Shown here: piece after piece, positions 57,890 to 64,000 of the stretch | How positions within the stretch are numbered: the first letter of the stretch is position 1 | Layout: every line of letters starts with the position of its first letter | Origin: Ophioderma brevispina | Lineage: Eukaryota; Echinodermata; Ophiuroidea; Amphilepidida; Ophiodermatidae | DNA length: 64,000 nucleotides | Assembly (NCBI GenBank): GCA_023653785.1 | Contig: JAMKCH010012640.1 | Coordinates: 57,572-121,571 of the forward strand | Reading direction: 5' to 3' | Notes under the pieces: generated by a model | Told to the model about the DNA's origin: nothing | Databases searched by the model: none | Seen by the model: only the letters and a program-made list of their open reading frames with translations | Made by a program: the position numbers and the translations under genes

Positions 57890-59920
57890 ATTTCAAAACG
57901 GGTTGAAATATCGGCACGAAACTTTACAGATAGGGTTTTTGAGGTGAAAGCCATACTATAGATAAAATTTATAGACTTATATGCAACCGAATTTTTGGTT
58001 GACATTTGTGATAGGACTACTAAGTTAGTGTATTCGTCAGTACATTCACATCTATGTAATCATTCGCCAAATATATATTTTTACAGTGTTTTCATTCATT
58101 GAATCAATTTTAACAGTATACGTAATTTTCACAGTAATTAGTTCCAGAATTGTTGTCCAATAAAATACTGCAAAAATTATATTTTTTAGTGGGCTAAAAT
58201 CGTCTCAGATACAGCTTACAATTGTACTAATATAAACTTCGACCAGACTTCTATAGCTACCTAATGTTGATCGAGAGAGGAGAATGAATCTCGCAATATT
58301 CCATTGCTCGTAGGTCCTTTATATACGACTGTCTACTGTGGTTTTCGGGTACAGCAAGCAACGAATGCAGATTGGTCTGTTGGCAGACTTTCATTTGGGC
58401 TTTTGGTTATGATTTCCAAAAGTGAAAATCTATTATATCACAAATTGGAATTTTTATTTTTTGCTCAATATTTGGTATATTGAAAGAGCTGTAATATAGT
58501 ATCTATATGCACAAAACTCAAACGTTGGTCGATTTGGCCTGTTTGAAAGGTCTCATGGCGAATCTGACGTAAACTAAAATTTAAAAAAAAATATGATTTT
58601 ATGCTTGACGAAAGGCTATTCCTTTATTCTTTCTTTCCAAATTATGGTGTTTGTAGGATTTTTTTTACACTCACTCATGATAAATTATGCTGCTGTTGGT
58701 ATCCTTTCAGCGGCGGGTCCTTGTGCCGGTGTACCTTGCAATAATGGCCGTAACTTGTATTAGCGGTACTTGTCACTGCATGAGGTGGTCCTGATAACAA
58801 CTGTGACAGTCCGTAAGTGCCCCTTTTATTATTTGAATTTTATAAAATAAAAATCAAATAGAAGTAAAAAGTTCGTATTATCGAACTTTGCCCCCCATAT
58901 CTAAAATTTGAACATTTTAGGAAAATGATATTTATGTCTACTAGTGGGACATTGAAACGTTCTTTATTTTGAAGCACCACGCTTTCATTCATTCCTTTGG
59001 TTTTCCCCCTGCCAATTTTCATAGTAAAGTAATAAAATAAAAAAAACGGATTTAAAAAAAAAAACGTCCTCTGTTTCTATGTCAAATGACATGAATGGCC
59101 ATTCCCGCCTGTTTGGCGTACTCACAAGAGTCGATCGTCGCCTCAGACTGGTGGTTAATTGAACAAACCCAAAAAAAAAAAAAAATGTTAAACATACTTT
59201 TTTGCCTGCGGAGGGGCGCTAGAAATGACTTTGCTTTTGTCTGATTTTCTATGCCGTAATCATCTCTTACAGGCAAACTTTGCCAATGAATCTAAAAAAG
59301 AGGACTGATGAGGTTCTATTTCCTTCTTTTTTTTATTTTGTAATTAGAATTTATTTAATCAAACTTAATATTTAATATAAAATATATTACATCAAGCTAT
59401 AAATATATTAATTTGAATGGAAACCTCTAAAAAGCTGTATTTTACGGGGTTTTGTTAGCAGAATTGCTGCCAGAATTTTCTTGTAAAATATGTAGCATTT
59501 TTCCTGTAAACGTATAAACCTTAGTACTTAATAGTAAAATTGAAAATTCATAATAATCTACGATAATGTTGATACTCGAAAAAAAAATCGAACAAAAGCG
59601 TCAGTTGTAATCGTTATACACGGCTGGTAAATTGGACATAAAATTAACGATATTTTGCTTTATTTCCAAATTGCAGCATCGGCCTACATGTGTAGAACAC
59701 TAAGGACATCCAAAGTGTATGTCTAACGTTTGACACCCTGGGTTTTGTAAATTATTGGACATAATAACTTCCATAAACGTTAAGTGGAAGAAGTTGTGAT
59801 TTATCTGTTTATTGCTTGAATGTGTATATATTGATACTTTTTGCTGATTAAAAGGAATCAAAGATCACTATTTTATCAAGAAGAAAGCTTTATCTTACTA
59901 TCAAGTCATTTATATTTGTA

Positions 59921-60200
59921 CAGTGGCGTACCGAGCGGGGGGGGGGGGCAAGTTGCCCCCTCTGGCTCGAAATGTGAATGTGAATTTTTATCATTCTTTG
60001 TCGGGGAATTTCAACCAATTTTAGCCCAAATTGGGGCAAAATTCAAGTAAATTCGGCAATTTTCGCGCGCTACGCGCGCATTTTTCCAAATTCAGACTTA
60101 TTGAAGCAAATCACCGGGACGATTTACGAATTTTGCCCCCTCTGGCGGGACGACTTGGAAATGTTGCCTACTCTGGATCAACTGCCTCGGTACGCCACTG
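59921..60200 (+). mobile_element. hAT-like MITE with perfect 15-bp ends
   Basis: The ends are CAGTGGCGTACCGAG and its exact reverse complement. The flanking 8-mers TATTTGTA and TATTTATA (59913-59920, 60201-60208) differ at one base, matching an 8-bp hAT target duplication. The interior holds a G tract followed by 'caagttgccccctctggc', and near 60060 'tttcgcgcgctacgcgcgc', a CG-rich hairpin missing from the other two copies. Size 280 bp, with no transposase. Confidence 0.8.
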
Positions 60201-60411
60201 TATTTATATTAATTTTACAAGGCGTTCGGACAAAAATCATTTTAATTCTCAATAACGAAAACTATAGGAAGAGTATATTGACAATTAGTGCCAAATGATG
60301 TTTCTAAAAATCGTAAAAACAAACGACCTCGGAGTGTTTATTTGAAATGAAATTGACATTCGCATGGATATTATTTTATTTTTGTCATCAAACAAACCAT
60401 TGCGTATATAG

Positions 60412-60741
60412 CCCCGGAGCTAGCAGATATTTGTAACACATCTCAAGAAAAAAGGTTTGAGTGATTAAATATGTAGACAGACTGACAGAGACCCCTGAAA
60501 CATAGTTCTTAAGTGCCACAAATGGTGCCTTAATGAGAGCGGCCAAGACAAAGTTGGTAGAGGGGTCAATTTTTTTAAATTAATCCAATCATGCTGAAAA
60601 GTGTACCATGTTATTTTAACCACAAGGATTCAGGAAAGGTATAGTTTCTACTATCTACAACGTAAAGTTTAAGAGCTATAGACTAAAAACAGCAAAAATC
60701 AATAAAAGGGTCAATTTCAGTTGTACAGGGGTCAAATGTTT
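60412..60741 (+). repeat. Left arm of a 0.9-kb foldback
   Basis: Part of family B3. Its reverse complement follows at 61001-61319 after a 259-bp loop. Shared phrases include 'gagctagcaga', 'ttgagtgattaaatatgt', 'gacagagacccctgaaaca', 'ccacaaggattcagg' and 'tacaggggtcaaat'. Confidence 0.8.
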
Positions 60742-61000
60742 AAGTTGCTCCGATTTGGATAAAAAATAGTTGGTGGCTCTCATAGGATCAAAATAAGGAA
60801 TGGTTATGAGTGTCTCAAATGCTTGCTTAAGGAAGTAGGGAGAAACAAGGTCAATCCCCCATTGAATGCAATGGACGTTGAACTTCTGTGCCCCTTATAT
60901 CGGTAACTAAGTATTTTAGACAGTCAAACTATTCCTTATTTTAATCCTATGAACTCCATCATTAATTTGCACCATTTTTATCTAACTCCGAGCAACTATA

Positions 61001-61319
61001 AAATTTGACCCCTGTACAACTGAAATTGACCCTTTTTATTGATTTTTGCTGTTTTGGGCCTTTACGTTGTAGATAGTACAAAATATACCTTTCCTGAATC
61101 CTTGTGGTTAGACAAAAAACATGGTATATTTTTCAGCACGATTGTATCAATTTAAAAATTTGACCCCTGTACAAACTTTGTCTTGGCCCCTCTCCTTACG
61201 GCACCATTTACTCCACTTAAGAATCACGTTTTAGGGGTCCCTGTCAGTCTGTCAACATATTTAATCACTCAAACCTTTTGTATTTGAGATGTGTTACAAA
61301 TGTCTGCTAGCTCCAGGGT
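61001..61319 (-). repeat. Right arm of a 0.9-kb foldback
   Basis: The reverse complement of 60412-60741, with about 10 percent difference made of small indels. It ends at 'agctccaggg', and sequence unrelated to B follows. Confidence 0.8.
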
Positions 61320-61654
61320 TAATATGTTTCACCTTTGGAGTCACAGCACTCGTACAGTATAGTTGAAAACTTTCTACGAGTAAAAAACAAACCATTTTAA
61401 GGTTAAGATGGCAGTTTGCCGGCATTTCTACTTCGGTGCTCAACGGTTAACATGTATTTCAAAAACTTCTGACGTTTAATTTCAATTCAAATTGCCAAAA
61501 TTTTTGATTATCAAAGTGGTTATTATTTGAAAATGCAGAATGATAAATTTTCTCATATTAAACATCTTTCGTTATTGGAAATGACAAGGAAATTAATAAC
61601 CATGTTATTTTAATTGAGATTACTGATTAAGTAAATAATATTTGTCTACACATG
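61320..61654. other. No recognisable feature
   Basis: AT-rich low-copy sequence between the foldback and the next MITE. No open frame longer than 60 codons and no repeat partner seen. Confidence 0.5.
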
Positions 61655-61916
61655 CACTGGAGGAAAAAAACTAGCGGTGTTAAAATTAACACTGCCGGTG
61701 TTGTAGGAGGATCACACCAAGAGGATGTCCAAAGTCAACACCTTGAGTTGTGAGATGAATAAACTTGATTGATTGATTTTACACCCTATTGTGTTGGTTA
61801 GCACCAAATAATAGTGTTAAAAGACACCAAAGGTGTTGAATTTTGACACCATCTTGGTGTGGGGTCCTCCTAGAACACGGCGGTGTTAATTTAACACCCT
61901 TATGTTTTTTTCAGTG
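61655..61916. mobile_element. 262-bp MITE with inverted ends of about 90 bp
   Basis: Left 'cactggaggaaaaaaacta' and right, in reverse complement, 'cactgaaaaaaacataag' are followed on both sides by 'gtgttaaa.ttaacac', 'gccg.tgtt', 'taggagga' and 'cacaccaag', then 'caacacct'. The arms also contain their own small palindromes (GGTGTTAAATTAACACC type). A 'gattgattgatt' microsatellite lies in the centre. No target-site duplication could be fixed. I cannot name the superfamily. Confidence 0.78.
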
Positions 61917-61996
61917 TGTACTCAAAATCACATTACCCTTTATTGCGTCTATTTATTAAGTACACTACTATATAATATAAGTTAGTTTAATATTAA

Positions 61997-62791
61997 CCTC
62001 GTCTACCGGACGACCACTTTTGGCAACCACAAAAGCCCCCCGAGGGGGGTTTACGCCCCCATGTGATTTCGTACTGAACACCCGATTCTGTAAATTGGTA
62101 CCAAAGGATAGTTAGAGTTTCTATTTTTAATTAGTACCAAAGTAAGTACAACACTCCCCATATGAGTCACCATGAAGTAATATGGTGAGGAAAGTCCGAA
62201 AAATACTTGAAATAGGGTGGAAAACTGATATTTCGCAATTTTAGCGACCCAAAAACTTATTACACTCTAAATGCTGTCATTATATAAAAATAGTTAGTTC
62301 CCCTCAATTAGCGTCAAAACCCGAATGAAAATATGATTTTCCTAACCTTTTTGGCAAACAAATTGAATTTTTCACTGTGTGCGTCTATTGGAAATGGCAG
62401 TTTGCTGACATGCGAAATTATGAAGTCATTGTGACCGCCCTAAGCCTGGCATGTTGGTTACTCATTTGGTATCAATGGAAAGCAGGAGGATTCCATAGCA
62501 AATCATTAGTTACAAAATCAAGTGTCTGTGATGTTCGTGTGTTAGGCATGGGGGGGTGGTACTTCTCTTCCGAAGGGGGGTGGTTACCACCCCACCCCCA
62601 CCCCAATCATCATTTGGGATACACATTGTAATCTTCCTTATACCCCGGTGGAGTTTGTTTTTGGATTACAAGGAGCGGAACATGTCGATTGACAATACAT
62701 TAAGAAACAATTGGACCAAAAAGGGGATTTGAGAAAGCCGGGATAAAACCTGAGGGGGGGTGGTAACCACCCCCCTTCGGTAGACGAGGGT
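61997..62791 (+). mobile_element. Family F transposon with both ends
   Basis: CCTCGTCTACCG (61997-62008) and its reverse complement CGGTAGACGAGG (62778-62789) bound the fullest F copy. The interior has foldback blocks in which GGGGTGG faces CCACCCC with 'ttac' or 'cttccg' loops (62025-62060, 62550-62605, 62752-62776), 'gaggaaagtccgaaa' and 'aatatgattttcctaacc'. Family A follows at once on the right. No transposase; non-autonomous. Confidence 0.7.
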
Positions 62792-63960
62792 AAAATATAT
62801 TAGTATTATTACTATTAACTCTGGGTGTTTTGATGTACTTTGAGATTTCCATCTTACCTAATAGAAAACAAGATTACCCTAGCTTCTTTTATTTACATTT
62901 TTATTGCAGAAACGTCAACAGAGGGCGTCATTGGTAAGTGTTTGCACCCAATGAAATCTTATCTTTTAAAGCGTTTAATACGGCAAAGGACCCTGAACAT
63001 TTAATGAGAGGAAAAACCAAACCATACTTCCGTTTTGCTGCTTATGAATATAACTAAACTTAAAAATCGCGGAATAGTGACCCCTTAGGTACAAATAGCC
63101 CACCAAGTCCCTCGTAAAAATCCCGTATTTTTTCGCTAGAGGCCAAAATTAAAAAAATGACCGCAGGGCACTATAATCATGGACAGTCAAACTTGTATTT
63201 CTGTGTCAAATTGTAATAACGTTTAACTAATGTCAGATTCAAAATGTTTGGGTCGAAATCACCTGAAAAAGTGTATTGTTCACACCGATTTTAGATCTCA
63301 GGCTCAAATTTTACTTTTTAAGGCTGGCGCCGGTGACCCCGCCATCTTGGATTTGGGGTAGTAATAAGCGGTGGGGTAAGAATGATGTTGTAATGGCAAA
63401 GCAATGGCAGATGCGAAATCTTTGTGGTCGACCTATCCGAACAAGTGTCTTAGTAAACGGTTTTAGATACTCTAATCCAAAACTAATTTTTTAGATGCTG
63501 CCAGCTGCCATCTTGGATTTTGGGTGAAAATGACAGAATTAAGTCAGAATCGGAATCTTGCGATCGAGTACCCGTGAAAAGTCTGTCTACATGGTCTATT
63601 TTGACTGGTTGCTCATAGCGACCCCATTAATTTGTGGATAGACCATGGGGGTCTTGTTTTTTTTGTGTTTTGTTTTTTTGCCTCTATGGTTTTAGATATT
63701 GTCTTTAATCACAATCATCTAATCGTTTACACAAGACCAGATGATTTTATTGGTCACGGAATACATTATAATACTAATGTGTGTGATTGCAATCGAATTA
63801 GATTGGTTTGGTCATGGTATGTTAACATTAGGATACTTTGGTATACAATGCCCAATGATTATAGCTTGGAAGAGAGGGACTAATATATTTAAATTGTATG
63901 ATTTACAGTTTTGGTTAAAATCAGAATTTACCACTCTCTTCATGGTTCTTTGATATGGGC
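62792..63960 (+). repeat. Family A, long unit at the window's right
   Basis: A complete long unit from the microsatellite end through 'gagatttccat', 'ttgcag' (62904-62909), a 24-nt segment, GTAAGT, the three sub-blocks, and 'agagagggactaatatattt'. An odd T-rich stretch 'tttgtgttttgtttttttgcc' and a rearranged segment (63650-63780) replace the usual 'ggtttcctaataggtgcata'. The last 40 bases of the window are unassigned. Confidence 0.8.
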
Positions 63961-64000
63961 AAAGGACCATGAAAGCTCTCAATTCCCATTCTGTTGTGTA

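Larger units (their letters stand above)
56640..61000 (+). repeat. Compound G-B segment, third copy
   Basis: The G part (56640-57470) shares 'gtgaaaataag.tact', 'ggctcctttttgccgtg', 'cagcgcccgg', 'acgaaataacgtgcgctgta' and 'attacagtggacttcac' with 11150-11500 and 14870-15150. It runs on into B1 (57474), B2 (58262) and B3 (59590). This is the fullest copy of B and supplies the parts deleted between the two tandem copies at 8.7-16.2 kb. The F element that follows B3 elsewhere is replaced here by a foldback. Confidence 0.82.

Noticed and set aside
59300..59350. CTGATGAG, the hammerhead ribozyme core word, in family B (also at 48200)
   Set aside because: The required GAAA and pairing stems are not present nearby. 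The word is not kept in the copy at 8440 (ctgacgag).

Overview
This window looks like metazoan nuclear DNA, most likely from a marine invertebrate. The evidence is AT-rich sequence, no operons or dense ORFs, and tight packing with short DNA transposons, decayed LINE fragments, tRNA-like SINE remnants, microsatellites and minisatellites. I cannot name the species. I found no intact host gene, rRNA, CRISPR array or prokaryotic feature. The longest open frames are decayed reverse transcriptase or low-complexity sequence. The window is best read as a repeat-rich intergenic or intronic block.

Layout, using local labels A to G for repeat families I recognised by comparing the window with itself. 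1-3035: family A units, split by a hAT-type MITE (340-609) and a LINE C-terminal fragment (1078-1505). 3036-7221: family D, a piece of family B, two foldback structures, then low-information DNA. 7222-17080: two tandem copies of a compound B-F-G segment with a period of about 3.6-3.9 kb, each carrying the same nested MITE and a tRNA-like sequence. 17081-21442: family A again, holding a 1.6-kb insertion with an L1/Tx1-like LINE remnant. 21443-33997: low-copy DNA mixed with family F elements, a 149-bp tandem repeat rich in nuclear-receptor-like DR1 motifs, a 96-nt T tract, a 158-bp tandem repeat and a minisatellite. 33998-36645 and 42745-46740: family A arrays, flanking a 6.1-kb block (36646-42744) made largely of four unrelated tandem repeats. 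46741-49920: a TTAA-flanked 812-bp element inside an inverted A copy, then B and C pieces. 49921-52440: an almost exact 829-bp tandem duplication running into a reverse transcriptase pseudogene that is split by a hAT MITE. 52650-55770: a 737-bp MITE, a second copy of the 812-bp element and a second D. 56640-61330: a third B-G compound copy ending in a large foldback. 61655-64000: a 262-bp MITE, a family F element and a final A unit.

Nested insertions give a relative history. Family A and the B-G compound are the old substrate. TTAA-targeting, hAT-like and TA- or unknown-target MITEs landed in them, often with target-site duplications still visible. Tandem duplications copied some of these insertions afterwards. 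A-family copies differ from one another by many one-base indels, while the 829-bp duplicate differs at only a few sites. The A divergence is therefore probably real decay rather than read error, unless the 829-bp duplication is itself an assembly artefact.

No new multi-gene system is visible. The items most worth a second look are the family A architecture (splice-site-like cassette, internal monomers, long and short units), the RT gene split by a hAT element with its reading frame recoverable across the target-site duplication, the TTAA-flanked elements, the 13-16 bp inverted scar at 20901-20916, and the 6.1-kb block of stacked tandem repeats.
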